From NCBI GenBank assembly GCA_938001965.1, contig CALLBC010000163.1, positions 1-35,525 on the forward strand: 35,525 nt of DNA, written 5' to 3'. This document shows, piece by piece, positions 7,347-17,015 of this stretch (the first letter of the stretch is position 1; every line of letters starts with the position of its first letter). Source of the DNA: an uncultured Bdellovibrionales bacterium (GTDB taxonomy: Bacteria; Bdellovibrionota; Bdellovibrionia; Bdellovibrionales; UBA1609). Position numbers and translations under genes: made by a program. The notes under the pieces were generated by a model. It ran no database searches. It had not been told where the DNA came from and saw nothing but the letters and a program-made list of their open reading frames with translations.

Positions 7347-7442
7347 AGTTATCGAAAACCACGCCTGGACAGGCTTTCTTTATAGTTTTAAATAAATATG
7401 TAAATAATTCCTTAAGCCCTTAATAAAAATAGAACTTTTGAC

Positions 7443-7471
7443 TTGCCATCCCGCGTAAAAAACCTTATAAA
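7443..7471 (+). promoter_or_regulatory. Sigma-70-like promoter of the carbonic anhydrase-like/guaB unit
   Basis: TTGCCA (7443-7448) and TATAAA (7466-7471) are separated by 17 bases, placing the transcription start near 7478, just before the Shine-Dalgarno AAGGA at 7481-7485. Confidence 0.5.
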
Positions 7472-7492
7472 ACTGTCTAAAAGGACTCCAAA

Positions 7493-8020
7493 TTGATTCG
7501 TTCTTTAAACGGCAAAAATCCAATAATTCCAAACTCCAGTTTCATTGCGCCCAGCGCGGACATCATAGGTGATGTGCGATTGGGAGAAAACTCATCCATT
7601 TGGTATCAGTGTGTACTGAGGGGTGATGTTATGCCCATCACAATTGGTAATGATTCTAATATTCAAGATGGCACAATTATTCATGGCACTTGGAAGCAAG
7701 CCGAAGCTATTATTGGCAATAATGTAACAGTGGGGCATAAATGTGTTCTCCATGGTTGTAAGATTGATGACCTGGTTTTAGTGGGTATGGGCAGTGTGGT
7801 TATGGATAATGTACATGTTGAGAAAAACTGCTTTATTGGTGCAGGCTCAGTACTTACTCAAAATAAACATTTTCCTGAAGGCTCCCTAATTATGGGAAGT
7901 CCGGCCCGAGTAGTGAGGCCCTTAAAACAAAAAGAATTAGATTTTTTACCTCAGTCAGCTAAAAATTATATTGAATATAAATCTTGGTACGCCGAAGGCG
8001 CGAAAGAAAGGAGAAAGTAA
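7493..8020 (+). CDS. Gamma-class carbonic anhydrase-like left-handed beta-helix protein
   Basis: 175 aa from a TTG start that has AAGGA seven bases upstream. The protein is a left-handed beta-helix with hexapeptide repeats (IIGDVRLGENSSIW, VTVGHKCVLHGCKI, VLVGMGSVVMDNV). The three metal-binding histidines of the gamma-carbonic anhydrase family are in place: H64, H82 and H87, with the typical five-residue step between the last two, along with R44, D46 and Q58. The C-terminal helix EYKSWYAEGAKERRK closes the fold. Related YrdA/CaiE-like proteins may have other acyl or metal roles, so real CO2-hydrating activity is not assured. The guaB Shine-Dalgarno lies within its last codons, so the two are co-transcribed. 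Confidence 0.85.
   Translation: MIRSLNGKNPIIPNSSFIAPSADIIGDVRLGENSSIWYQCVLRGDVMPITIGNDSNIQDGTIIHGTWKQAEAIIGNNVTVGHKCVLHGCKIDDLVLVGMGSVVMDNVHVEKNCFIGAGSVLTQNKHFPEGSLIMGSPARVVRPLKQKELDFLPQSAKNYIEYKSWYAEGAKERRK
8007..8013 (+). promoter_or_regulatory. Shine-Dalgarno that fixes the guaB start
   Basis: AAAGGAG ends eight bases before the ATG at 8022. It supports this ATG rather than the longer open frame that begins upstream inside the carbonic anhydrase-like gene. Confidence 0.8.
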
Positions 8021-8021
8021 A

Positions 8022-9479
8022 ATGGCTATAATTGGTGATACTGCATTAACTTTTGATGATATTTTATTGGTGCCGAAGTATTCGGAAATAGTCCCATCAC
8101 AGGTTTCTACTAAAACATTTTTTGCCCGAAACACTTATTTAAATATGCCCATTCTGTCGTCAGCTATGGACACAGTAACGGAAAGTAGAACAGCTATTGT
8201 AATGGCACAACTTGGTGGTTTAGGTATAATTCATAAAAACCTAACTATGGAGCACCAAGCCTTTGAAGTTGAAAAAGTTAAAAAATATGAAAGTGGTATG
8301 ATCACAGACCCAATTACAATGCCTCCAACCACCTTGGTGAGTGAAGCCTTAGAGCTAATGAAAAAGTATTCCATTAGTGGTTTTCCAGTAACTGTGAATA
8401 AAAAGTTAGTTGGAATTTTAACAAACCGTGATTTACGTTTTGAAACTAATATTGATCAGCCCATTTCTGAGATCATGACTAAGGACAATTTAGTAACTGC
8501 TCAACTGGGTACAACACTTGAACAGGCAAAAAGCATTTTACAGGTAAACCGAATTGAAAAACTACCAGTAGTTGATGATAATGGAATTTTGAAAGGTTTG
8601 ATTACTATTAAAGATATAATGAAATCGAAAAACTTCCCACAAGCCACTAAAGACTCGCAAGGTCGTTTATTTGTGGGAGCAGCCATTGGTGCTGATGAAG
8701 CTTCAAAAAAACGGGCTGAACTTTTAGTGCAAGCCGGGGTGGACGCTCTTGTTGTTGATACAGCTCATGGCCATTCTAAAAACGTTTTAGAAATGGTTAA
8801 GTATATTCGTGAACAATTTAAAGATGTGATTGTAATTGGTGGTAACGTGGTAACCGCTGAAGCTACGGAAGCTTTAATCGCTCACGGGGCAGATGTTGTA
8901 AAGGTGGGTGTTGGGCCAGGTAGTATTTGTACCACTCGAATTGTTACTGGGATTGGGATGCCACAAATCTCTGCCATTATTAAGTGTTCTGAAGCGGCTA
9001 AAAAATTTGGTAAAACAATTATTGCTGATGGTGGCATTAAATTCTCAGGTGATGTAACCAAAGCTCTGGCTTTAGGTGCTGGCACAGTGATGGTTGGTAG
9101 TTTGTTGGCAGGAAGTGAGGAAAGCCCTGGTGAAACAGTTTTATATCAAGGTCGTACATATAAAGTTTACCGTGGTATGGGAAGTATGGGAGCAATGAAA
9201 GATGGCTCCAAAGATAGATACTTCCAAGGTGATGTGGATGAAAGTGATAAGTTGGTGCCTGAGGGAATTGAGGGGCGAGTTCCATTAATTGGTAGTGCAA
9301 GTTCAATTTTACACCAGCTAGTGGGTGGTCTTCGCTCAGGAATGGGGTATATCGGGGCGGAAAATATTGAAGACTTACAAGAAAAGGCTGAGTTTATAAA
9401 AATTAGTCCGCAAGGATTAAAAGAGTCTCATGTTCATGATGTGAGTATCACCAAAGAAGCACCAAACTATAGAATGTAA
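8022..9479 (+). CDS. guaB: Inosine-5'-monophosphate dehydrogenase
   Basis: 485 aa, full length. It oxidises IMP to XMP with NAD+, the committed step to GMP. The (beta/alpha)8 barrel is interrupted at about residues 95-205 by a pair of CBS domains ([10 protein letters not shown] and [10 protein letters not shown] begin the two halves), which bind adenine/guanine nucleotides as allosteric sensors. The catalytic cysteine is C303 in [13 protein letters not shown]. The flap residues and [10 protein letters not shown] loop are intact. The next gene but for a palindromic spacer is guaA, so both steps from IMP to GMP are adjacent, though the 97-base gap may separate or modulate their expression. Confidence 0.97.
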   Translation: MAIIGDTALTFDDILLVPKYSEIVPSQVSTKTFFARNTYLNMPILSSAMDTVTESRTAIVMAQLGGLGIIHKNLTMEHQAFEVEKVKKYESGMITDPITMPPTTLVSEALELMKKYSISGFPVTVNKKLVGILTNRDLRFETNIDQPISEIMTKDNLVTAQLGTTLEQAKSILQVNRIEKLPVVDDNGILKGLITIKDIMKSKNFPQATKDSQGRLFVGAAIGADEASKKRAELLVQAGVDALVVDTAHGHSKNVLEMVKYIREQFKDVIVIGGNVVTAEATEALIAHGADVVKVGVGPGSICTTRIVTGIGMPQISAIIKCSEAAKKFGKTIIADGGIKFSGDVTKALALGAGTVMVGSLLAGSEESPGETVLYQGRTYKVYRGMGSMGAMKDGSKDRYFQGDVDESDKLVPEGIEGRVPLIGSASSILHQLVGGLRSGMGYIGAENIEDLQEKAEFIKISPQGLKESHVHDVSITKEAPNYRM

Positions 9480-9487
9480 GCTTAATT

Positions 9488-9560
9488 CGTCATCCAGAGG
9501 CTTTAGCCGAAGGATCTCTAGCATACGAAGAAGATTCTTCGCTTAGCTTCGAGAGTGACG
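9488..9560. repeat. Imperfect palindromic intergenic element between guaB and guaA
   Basis: The element opens with CGTCATCC and closes with GAGTGACG, so its ends are inverted (CGTCA/TGACG). Inside, GGATCTCT, GAAGAAGATTCTTCG and AGCTTCGAGAG build further self-complementary segments. It is richer in GC than the surrounding spacers. Ends and internal motifs of this sort resemble the dispersed GTCAT...GAAGATTCTTCGC palindromes found in intergenic regions of many bacteria. Only one good copy is visible here, so membership of a repeat family is not shown. Confidence 0.5.
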
Positions 9561-9576
9561 GTCGTAAAGGGAATAT

Positions 9577-11109
9577 ATGTCAGAAAATAGAGATCAAATA
9601 GTAATTTTAGATTTTGGTTCGCAGTTAACTCAATTAATTGCTAGACGATTGCGCGAAATGGGTGTGTTTAGTGTTTTATTACCTTACTCTGCCGACCTTG
9701 ATGTTATTAAGTCTTATAATCCTAAAGGTATAATTTTAAGTGGTGGACCAAGTTCTGTTCTTGAGAGTGACTCTCCCACAAGAGATGTAAAAGAGCTTTT
9801 GTCCATAGCTCCTCTTTTAGGGATCTGTTACGGCATGCAACTCATTTGCCATCAACTGGGTGGTAAAGTTTCTAAAGCCGATCTTCGCGAATATGGGCAA
9901 AACACAATCACTTGGAATGAAGAGTTACTAGCTGGTGTAAAAGAGCAAAGTGTTTGGATGAGTCATGGTGACTATATTGAAGACATACCCGCTGATTTTA
10001 AATTACTTGCTAGATCAGAGTCTAAGCATATTGCTGTTGTTTCTTCAGATAATATTTTATGTTTTCAATTTCATCCAGAAGTGAACCACACAGAGCGCGG
10101 CGAAGATCTATTAAAGCATTTTTGTTTTAATATGTGTAAGGCCACACCAAATTGGACGGCAGATGGTATAGTTGCTGACTTAAAAAATAAAATTAAGTTA
10201 CAAGTTCCAGATGGAGCGCAAGTGTTATGTGCTCTCAGTGGTGGAGTTGACTCCACTGTTGTTGGTCATTTGTTAACCTCTGTTCTTGGTAAGGATAGAG
10301 TGAAGTGTGTATTTGTAAATAATGGTTTGCTTCGTAAAAATGAATTTGAACAGGTGCAAGAGTTATATAAAGAGCTAGATTTAAATGTAATGGCCGTAGA
10401 TGCTACAAAAGAATTTTTGTCTGAGCTTTCTGGTGTTAGTGATCCTGAAACAAAACGAAAAATTATTGGTAAAGTATTTATTGATGTTTTTAAAAACAGC
10501 ATTAAAGAATTAGGAGAAATTCACTTCTTAGCTCAAGGAACGCTTTACCCAGATGTTATTGAAAGTGTTTCTCCTCGTGGAGAAAGTGTAACTATTAAGT
10601 CTCATCACAATGTTGGTGGCCTACCTAAAGATTTAAACTTAAAGCTTGTGGAGCCCTTAAGGGAGCTTTTCAAAGATGAGGTGCGTAAGATTGGTGAGCA
10701 TTTAGGCATACCGCGCAAGTTCCTGTGGAGGCACCCATTTCCAGGTCCTGGCTTGGCCATTAGGCTCATCGGCGAAATAAACGAGGCTGACTTAGACACA
10801 CTAAGAGAAAGTGATCATATTTACATTAATGAGTTGAAAAATAACAATCTCTACGATGATATATGGCAGGCCTTTTGTGTGCTTTTGCCAGTGAGAACTG
10901 TTGGAGTGCAAGGGGATGCGAGATCCTACGAAAAAGTATTGGCAATTAGAGCTGTGACCTCAAAAGATGGTATGACAGCTGATTGGTTTGATTTTGACGG
11001 GAAGTTTATGCGTAAGCTTTCTAATCGTATCACAAATGAAGTAAAGGGCGTAAATAGAGTGGTTTATGATGTAACAAGTAAGCCACCTGGAACCATTGAA
11101 TGGGAGTAA
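9577..11109 (+). CDS. guaA: GMP synthase (glutamine-hydrolysing)
   Basis: 510 aa, full length. It aminates XMP to GMP using glutamine and ATP. The class I glutamine amidotransferase domain is at residues 1-190 with nucleophile C84 (GICYGMQ) and partners H166 and E168 (FHPEV). The ATP pyrophosphatase domain follows with the P-loop SGGVDS at 221-226. The C-terminal dimerisation domain ends with the invariant PPGTIEWE. AAAGGGA before the ATG is the Shine-Dalgarno. dnaE starts 8 bases after the stop, so guaA and dnaE are likely co-transcribed. Confidence 0.97.
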   Translation: MSENRDQIVILDFGSQLTQLIARRLREMGVFSVLLPYSADLDVIKSYNPKGIILSGGPSSVLESDSPTRDVKELLSIAPLLGICYGMQLICHQLGGKVSKADLREYGQNTITWNEELLAGVKEQSVWMSHGDYIEDIPADFKLLARSESKHIAVVSSDNILCFQFHPEVNHTERGEDLLKHFCFNMCKATPNWTADGIVADLKNKIKLQVPDGAQVLCALSGGVDSTVVGHLLTSVLGKDRVKCVFVNNGLLRKNEFEQVQELYKELDLNVMAVDATKEFLSELSGVSDPETKRKIIGKVFIDVFKNSIKELGEIHFLAQGTLYPDVIESVSPRGESVTIKSHHNVGGLPKDLNLKLVEPLRELFKDEVRKIGEHLGIPRKFLWRHPFPGPGLAIRLIGEINEADLDTLRESDHIYINELKNNNLYDDIWQAFCVLLPVRTVGVQGDARSYEKVLAIRAVTSKDGMTADWFDFDGKFMRKLSNRITNEVKGVNRVVYDVTSKPPGTIEWE

Positions 11110-11117
11110 TTTTTTAA

Positions 11118-14100
11118 ATGAGTTTTGCCCACTTACATGTTCATTCCCAGTATTCATTACTGGAGTCTACAATACGTGCAAAGGATTTAATTGCATCCGC
11201 GGTGGCTGACAATATGCCAGCCGTAGCTTTAACGGATAAAGGCAATATGTTTGGTGCGGTTGAGTTTTACTTAGCCGGAAAAAAAGCAGGCATAAACCCT
11301 ATAATGGGCTTAGAGGTTTTTTTAGCCCCTGAAGGACGATTTCATAAAGGCGGTAAAGATTTTATCCGTAAACACCCAAATACACGTTTAGTACTTCTTG
11401 CTAAAAACTTAAATGGATATAAAAATTTATGTAAAATTAGTTCCACTGGTTATCAAGAAGGTTTTTATTATAAACCTCGTGTCGACTATGAAACTCTAAA
11501 AAACTTTGGTGAAGATATAATTGCACTTTCCGGAAGTGTGATGGGAGATGTTGCATGGTCTCTTTTAAATCAAGGTAAAGACCAGGCTATAGAACGTGCA
11601 CTTAATTTAAATTCTATTTTTAAAGATAACTTTTATTTAGAAATGAATAAAACATCAGTGCCTCAGTGGGATGAAATCAATCCATTTTTAATGGAACTTT
11701 CTAAAGATAAAAATATTCCATTGGTGGCTGCCAATGATGTGCATTACATGGACCCAAAAGATCAATTGGCTCAAGAGGTTTTAATTTGTATTGGTTCCAA
11801 TAGAACCTTACACGATGAATATCGATTTAGGTTGGGTTCTGATCAGTTTTATTTTAAAAACACAAAGCAAATGCGTGAGCTGTTTAGTGATTGCCCCGAG
11901 GCTTGTGATAATACCTTAAAAATTGCTGAACAGTGCAAAGTTGAATTTAAGCTTGAGGACTCTGATGGCAAACCCATTTATCATTTACCATCTTACCCAA
12001 CAAGGGAAGGTCGAAGCTTAAAAGAAGAGATGAAGCATACGGCTTTACAGGGGTTAGAGGCGCGGTTCTTAGAAGCCGAAAAAAGAAATGAACCCATTAC
12101 TGATAAGCAAAAGTATTACGACCGCTTAGATTATGAGTTAAGTGTTATTGAAAAAATGGGCTTTAATGGTTATTTTTTAATTGTACAAGATTTCATTGCT
12201 TGGGCTAAGGAAAACTCTGTTCCTGTGGGGCCTGGTCGTGGATCTGGTGCGGGTTCACTAGTTGCCTATAGTTTATTGATTACCGATTTAGATCCAATGC
12301 CTTACAACTTGATCTTTGAGCGTTTCCTAAATCCAGAGCGTGTATCCATGCCCGATTTTGATATTGACTTTTGCCAAGAAAAGCGTGGTTCAGTGATTGA
12401 CTATGTGACTGAAAAGTATGGGCAAGCCAGTGTGTCTCAAATTATTACCTACGGAAAGTTACAAGCAAGGGCTGCCATTCGTGATGTGGGTCGTGTGTTA
12501 GGAATGACCTATGCCGATGTGGATGTGGTGGCCAAGCTTATCCCTGATAAGTTGGGTATTAATTTAAAAGAAGCTTTAGAGATAGAGCCACGAATGAGGG
12601 AGGCCATGGAGGCTGACCCGCGTGTTAATAGTTTATTAGAAATAGCACAGAATGTTGAAGGCTTAGTAAGACATGCTGGTATTCATGCTGCTGGTGTTAT
12701 TATTGCTGATGGTGAAATTGTAAGTCATGCCCCATTGTACCGTGGTAATGATGGTGAAAACGTTGTTCAGTATGACATGAAGCATTCTGAAAAAATTGGA
12801 TTAATTAAATTTGATTTTCTTGGTTTAAAAACATTAACTCATATTAACGAAGCGTTAAAATTAATTAAGAAAAACAGAAATAAAGTAGTGACCACGCAAG
12901 AGATCTCCCTGAAAGACCCAGGGATTTATGAAATCATGTCTAAGGGGGATACGGCCGGTATTTTCCAGTTTGAGGGCGAGGGAATTACGGACCTAATCAG
13001 AAAGGCGCAGCCAGATTGTTTTGAAGACATTGTTGCCATTAATGCTCTTTATCGTCCAGGTCCAATGGATATGATACCTGATTATTTAAAGCGTAAAAAA
13101 GGGGAGCTTAAGGTTAAGTATGCTTTTCCTGAGCTAGAAGAGATAACCAAGGATACCTTTGGTATTATTGTTTATCAGGAGCAGGTGCAGCTAATTGCCT
13201 CTAAGATTGCAAACTATAGTTTGGGTGAAGCCGATATTTTACGTCGTGCCATGGGTAAAAAAATTGCCGAAGAAATGGCTCGCCAAAAAACAAGGTTTAT
13301 GTCTGGAGCTAAAGAAAACAATCATGACGAGAAAAAAGCTGGTGAGCTTTTTGACAGTATGGCCGAATTTGCAAAGTATGGTTTTAACAAGTCCCATGCC
13401 GCAGCTTACTGTGTGATTGCGGCGCAAACAGCCTTTCTAAAAAACTATTACCCCGTTGAGTTTTTCGCCGCATTGCTAAGTACTGAGATGAACGACACTG
13501 ATAAGGTTGTTAAATATGTTAAAGATGCGCAAAGGCATAATATTAAAGTTAACCCACCTCATATTAATTATTCAGATTACAAGTTTAGTGTAAATGGCGA
13601 AGAGATTTACTTTTCACTAGGAGCCATTAAAGGTGTTGGGCAGGCGGCTGTTGAAGCTATCTTAGAGGCTCGTGAAAAAATGCCTAATAAGAAATTTGAA
13701 AGCTTAGAAGAGTTTTTTACTAATGTTGATTTAAGACGTGTGAATAAAAAAACTGTGGAGTGTTTAATAAAGTCGGGTGGTTTTGCAGGCTTCGGCTTTC
13801 ATCGTTCACAACTTATGGCTGGCTACGCTGATTTTATTGAGAGGTCTGAATCCACTCGTCGAGATACTGAAGTGGGGCAAGTGAGTTTATTCTCCTTAGA
13901 TGAAACCATTGAAGTGAACCAAAAAGTAAGTCTGCCAGACCAGGAGCCCTGGAAGCGTTCCACGAGGTTGGCTTTTGAAAAAGAAGTTTTGGGTTTTTAC
14001 TTGAGTGATCACCCTCTTAAGGGCTTAAGTGATGTTACTAAAATTTGGGCTGATAAGGACATTAAAACACTTAAAGCTATGAATACAAAATCTGTACAAT

Positions 14101-14588
14101 CTGTAATTGGTTTAGTTTCCACCATGCGTGAGATTATTACCAAAAAAGGGACCCGTATGGCCTTTGTTCAGTTGGAAGACCTTTCTGGAACCATGGAATT
14201 AGTTGTTTTTCCAAACGCTTATGCGGAATATGAAATGCATTTGAAGTCTGATAAGCCAGTGATGATAACAGGGCAGTTAGAAGCTGATGAAAATGGAGCT
14301 AAGATATTAGTGGACACAATTGTCTTAGTCGAAAATTTATTGGCAAAAGCTAAAGCCATTAATTTTAGATTAGATTCTGGATGGGAGCCTAGACTAAATG
14401 ATTTAAAGTTAGTTTTACAAAAATATCCTGGTAGTGTTCCTGTAAATATAGATTTTAGTATAGAGTCCCTATCTAAAAAAGTAGGACTTAAATCATTAGA
14501 GCCAAGCACTGTGGGTATATCATTCGAGCTCATGGATAATATGCATAAAGAGTTCGGTGATCTTAAGTTTATATCTTTGCGAGTTTGA
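11118..14588 (+). CDS. dnaE: DNA polymerase III alpha subunit
   Basis: 1156 aa, the length of the DnaE1 replicative polymerase. The N-terminal PHP domain begins with AHLHVHSQYSLLES. The polymerase core has GPGRGSGAGS (371-380) and the catalytic aspartates in PDFDIDF (412-418), with the third expected in KFDFLGLKTL. The helix-hairpin-helix lies in ISYSLGAIKGVG-like sequence near 840, and the C-terminal OB fold is marked by GLVSTMREIITKKGTRMAFV. The GGGAG Shine-Dalgarno overlaps the guaA stop region. The gene has no obvious own promoter and is followed by the envelope pair after 53 bases. No odd or missing catalytic residues were noticed. Confidence 0.97.
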   Translation: MSFAHLHVHSQYSLLESTIRAKDLIASAVADNMPAVALTDKGNMFGAVEFYLAGKKAGINPIMGLEVFLAPEGRFHKGGKDFIRKHPNTRLVLLAKNLNGYKNLCKISSTGYQEGFYYKPRVDYETLKNFGEDIIALSGSVMGDVAWSLLNQGKDQAIERALNLNSIFKDNFYLEMNKTSVPQWDEINPFLMELSKDKNIPLVAANDVHYMDPKDQLAQEVLICIGSNRTLHDEYRFRLGSDQFYFKNTKQMRELFSDCPEACDNTLKIAEQCKVEFKLEDSDGKPIYHLPSYPTREGRSLKEEMKHTALQGLEARFLEAEKRNEPITDKQKYYDRLDYELSVIEKMGFNGYFLIVQDFIAWAKENSVPVGPGRGSGAGSLVAYSLLITDLDPMPYNLIFERFLNPERVSMPDFDIDFCQEKRGSVIDYVTEKYGQASVSQIITYGKLQARAAIRDVGRVLGMTYADVDVVAKLIPDKLGINLKEALEIEPRMREAMEADPRVNSLLEIAQNVEGLVRHAGIHAAGVIIADGEIVSHAPLYRGNDGENVVQYDMKHSEKIGLIKFDFLGLKTLTHINEALKLIKKNRNKVVTTQEISLKDPGIYEIMSKGDTAGIFQFEGEGITDLIRKAQPDCFEDIVAINALYRPGPMDMIPDYLKRKKGELKVKYAFPELEEITKDTFGIIVYQEQVQLIASKIANYSLGEADILRRAMGKKIAEEMARQKTRFMSGAKENNHDEKKAGELFDSMAEFAKYGFNKSHAAAYCVIAAQTAFLKNYYPVEFFAALLSTEMNDTDKVVKYVKDAQRHNIKVNPPHINYSDYKFSVNGEEIYFSLGAIKGVGQAAVEAILEAREKMPNKKFESLEEFFTNVDLRRVNKKTVECLIKSGGFAGFGFHRSQLMAGYADFIERSESTRRDTEVGQVSLFSLDETIEVNQKVSLPDQEPWKRSTRLAFEKEVLGFYLSDHPLKGLSDVTKIWADKDIKTLKAMNTKSVQSVIGLVSTMREIITKKGTRMAFVQLEDLSGTMELVVFPNAYAEYEMHLKSDKPVMITGQLEADENGAKILVDTIVLVENLLAKAKAINFRLDSGWEPRLNDLKLVLQKYPGSVPVNIDFSIESLSKKVGLKSLEPSTVGISFELMDNMHKEFGDLKFISLRV

Positions 14589-14641
14589 TTTTAAAATAAA
14601 CATACATTAATATTTAAGTTGTAGGTCGCAAGGAGGCGCTC

Positions 14642-15802
14642 ATGTTTTTTATTTTTAAGTTATTACTATCGTTCACATTGTTTGCTGAGTCATACACAGA
14701 GATTAAAGATATAAAAGTATCTTCATCAGAAGTGGAGCAATACGATATCAGGAAAGACTTAAATCAAAAGGCCATTCAAAAAGCATCAAATCAAGAGATC
14801 ATGAAGATATTGGGACCTAAAATGTACAAAGCTTATAAAAACAAAATTATTAAAAATATAATACCACAATCTAATAAATACATATCATCTATAACGCCAT
14901 TAAAAATTAATGTGAAGGCTCCAAACTCGATTGGTACTTACTCTATTCGTATGTCCCAGGAAAGTTTGATGTCTTTATTGAGGCAAAACGGAATGTTTTA
15001 TTCGGTGAATACTAGAATGAAAGTTCTTCCCTTGGTTGTCTATAGGGATCAAGTGGATTCTAAAAATTATTTTTGGTGGGGAGGGAATAGCCCTTTTTCC
15101 TCTCGTAGAGGAAAGAGTATTATTAAAAGTTTTCATAGCGCTATGGCCGGAGAATTTAAAAAAGACAAATTTTCAGTGATAACACCAATTAAGAATATGA
15201 CATTCAAAAAAGTACCTGTCGGGCAACAGTTTTTAAAATTAAACTCTGCAGATGTTAAAGCCATAGCCAGGGCTACCGGAGCAAATGTGGTTATTTTCGG
15301 TGAGGTTACTGTGGGGAAGGGCATGATGAAAAATGAAACTTATACCGTGGATTATGATTTAAAAGCTGTACAGGTTGAAGGTATGAAAATCTTGTCCACT
15401 GTTAAAAAAAGTTATACATCTTTGCCAGGTAGTTTTAAAGCTTCAATGAGGCAATTGCTTAGACGTTCTAATAAGAGCATAGTCTCAAAGCTTGAGACTA
15501 ACCTGAAGGAGTTTTGGGGAAGTGGCCATATAGGAGAAAGAACGTATACAATTACACTTAAAGGTAACTTAAAGTACAAGCAGTATAAGTCATTTAAAAA
15601 AGATTTAATTACAAATATTGGTGCTGTAAATAGTATTAATGAAAAAAACTTTAGACCTGGGACTATAGTCTTGGAGTTAAGTTCTCCTTCCAGCCTTAAT
15701 ACTGTTGCTGAAAGGCTTAAAAAGTCTAAGTTTTCTAAATACAAAGTCAATGTAAGCCAAGACTCCAAATCTAGCCTGGAGTTAGATATACAATCTTGGT
15801 AA
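14642..15802 (+). CDS. Secreted protein with a TolB-N/FlgT-middle-like domain
   Basis: 386 aa, with a strong Shine-Dalgarno AAGGAGG just upstream. The N-terminus is a signal peptide (MFFIFKLLLSFTLFA, cleavage before ES). Residues about 120-270 carry the pattern VLPLVVYRD, a basic helix region and ATGANVVIFGEVTVGKG, then alternating strands. This pattern resembles the TolB N-terminal/FlgT middle/CsgG-type anticodon-like fold, often used in envelope assemblies. The last 100 residues (TITLKGNLKYKQYKSFKKDL and following) look like a separate alpha/beta domain. With the lipoprotein that follows it seems to form a two-part system in the periplasm. The flagellar H-ring link is by fold resemblance only; no flagellar genes are near. 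Confidence 0.65.
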   Translation: MFFIFKLLLSFTLFAESYTEIKDIKVSSSEVEQYDIRKDLNQKAIQKASNQEIMKILGPKMYKAYKNKIIKNIIPQSNKYISSITPLKINVKAPNSIGTYSIRMSQESLMSLLRQNGMFYSVNTRMKVLPLVVYRDQVDSKNYFWWGGNSPFSSRRGKSIIKSFHSAMAGEFKKDKFSVITPIKNMTFKKVPVGQQFLKLNSADVKAIARATGANVVIFGEVTVGKGMMKNETYTVDYDLKAVQVEGMKILSTVKKSYTSLPGSFKASMRQLLRRSNKSIVSKLETNLKEFWGSGHIGERTYTITLKGNLKYKQYKSFKKDLITNIGAVNSINEKNFRPGTIVLELSSPSSLNTVAERLKKSKFSKYKVNVSQDSKSSLELDIQSW

Positions 15803-15811
15803 AATGAACCC

Positions 15812-16738
15812 ATGAAAAATTTTATTTTATGTATATTAGTAGGTTTATTATCAACTTCATGTAGTTTAGTAAAGGTTGAGGCGCCTGAATATAGTTCACT
15901 GCCTGTTCGAGATGTTCCATTGACAGCTAGAAAAGGAAATACTTACCTTAAAAAACTACTTGTTTTACCAATTCTTTCTCCGCATATTGGCAGTGAGACC
16001 TTAGCTAAGATTGAAAATAATTTTATTGCTAAGCTTGGAGGCACAGGCTTTTACGATGTTATCATGCCCGCTGAGATTAACCTTAATCCATCCGCTTACA
16101 TAACAAATGAGAATAGATACAATATTGATAAGTTAACCACTGCAGTTAAAAATAGTAATGTTTCAGCCTTTGTAATAGTGATGGTCGAAGATATAAAGTA
16201 TTATAAAGTGGGTGATAAGTTAGGAGTCATAAGGACTATTCAAAATAAATTAGATGCTAAAACGCGAATTGCAATTGTATCTACGGGTACTAAAAGCGAT
16301 ATTTATAAAACATTAAAAGAGTCTTCAGTGGTAATGAGTGACCAACGTACATTCACTAAGCCACATACTGACACTAAGGCCTATGCAGATCCTTATATGG
16401 TTGAATTAGCAGTGACTAACGCTTTAAATGAGGTTGTTCCTGTTGCCCATGAGTCTTTGTCAAATTTAGCTTGGGAAGGAAGGGTTGCTCGTGTTGAGGG
16501 AGAGAAAGTCTTTTTAAATGTTGGCAGAAAGTCCGGTGTACAAATTGGCGATATATTAAAAGTTACTGGTAAAAGTGCTGATGTATTTGATCCACAAAAA
16601 GGGGAGTACATTGGTAAAAGTCCTGGTCGAGTGAAAGGAACTATTGAGGTGCAAAGTTACTTAGGTGAAAATGGTGCAATTGCCGTTATACACTCTGGAG
16701 CTGGTTTTCAAACTAATGATAAAATTGAAGTTTACTAA
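15812..16738 (+). CDS. Lipoprotein with a FlgT C-terminal-like domain
   Basis: 308 aa. The signal peptide ends in the lipobox STSC (C17), so it should be lipid-anchored. Residues about 45-190 repeat the TolB-N/CsgG-like theme (LLVLPILSPHIGSETLAKI; AFVIVMVEDIKYY). The C-terminal 75 residues, EGRVARVEGEKVFLNVGRKS then GVQIGDILKVTG, match the FlgT C-terminal pattern of a small beta barrel that reads 'lnvG..sGv..Gd...v'. It begins nine bases after the previous gene, so the two are an operon. The likely location is the periplasmic face of the outer membrane. I infer a structural or assembly role; an LpoB- or CsgG-type role is also possible. Confidence 0.65.
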   Translation: MKNFILCILVGLLSTSCSLVKVEAPEYSSLPVRDVPLTARKGNTYLKKLLVLPILSPHIGSETLAKIENNFIAKLGGTGFYDVIMPAEINLNPSAYITNENRYNIDKLTTAVKNSNVSAFVIVMVEDIKYYKVGDKLGVIRTIQNKLDAKTRIAIVSTGTKSDIYKTLKESSVVMSDQRTFTKPHTDTKAYADPYMVELAVTNALNEVVPVAHESLSNLAWEGRVARVEGEKVFLNVGRKSGVQIGDILKVTGKSADVFDPQKGEYIGKSPGRVKGTIEVQSYLGENGAIAVIHSGAGFQTNDKIEVY

Positions 16739-16849
16739 AGGTATATTTAGCTTGAAATTGTCACTGTATCTATCTAATACGTATCATTTTTTTAGATTAT
16801 AATTAAGTTTATATTAATCAATTTTGTTTTAGTCTGATACGCAGCCTCC

Positions 16850-16865
16850 AATAGGGGCCTCTATT
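16850..16865. repeat. 16-bp near-perfect palindrome upstream of the giant gene
   Basis: AATAGGGGCCTCTATT has one mismatched pair between its halves. It lies about 150 bases before the giant lipoprotein gene in a 277-base spacer with no other clear signal. It could be an operator or a small RNA hairpin; evidence is limited to symmetry and position. Confidence 0.3.
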
Positions 16866-17003
16866 ATGTAAAGTCCACTCAAGTAGATTTTCTTTTTATA
16901 TCATTATAAGTCATCAATATTAAAGTTGAGTTTCAAGCCTTAAGGATCTAAAGCTTTGGTCTAGCTATTCCGATTAATACCAATAGAAAAATCTATGGTA
17001 CGT

Positions 17004-17009
17004 AAAGGA
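17004..17009 (+). promoter_or_regulatory. Shine-Dalgarno that chooses the giant-gene start
   Basis: AAAGGA ends six bases before the ATG at 17016. Two earlier in-frame ATGs (16995, 17010) lie before or against this site and would disturb the signal peptide, so 17016 is preferred. Confidence 0.7.
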
Positions 17010-17015
17010 ATGAAA

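Noticed and set aside
16840-16990. Possible c-di-GMP-I riboswitch upstream of the giant gene (ACGCAGCCTCC and a CTAGCTATTCCGA-like end)
   Set aside because: The invariant core segments of that riboswitch are missing and no paired three-helix fold could be traced by eye. An Infernal search with the GEMM-I model would be decisive.
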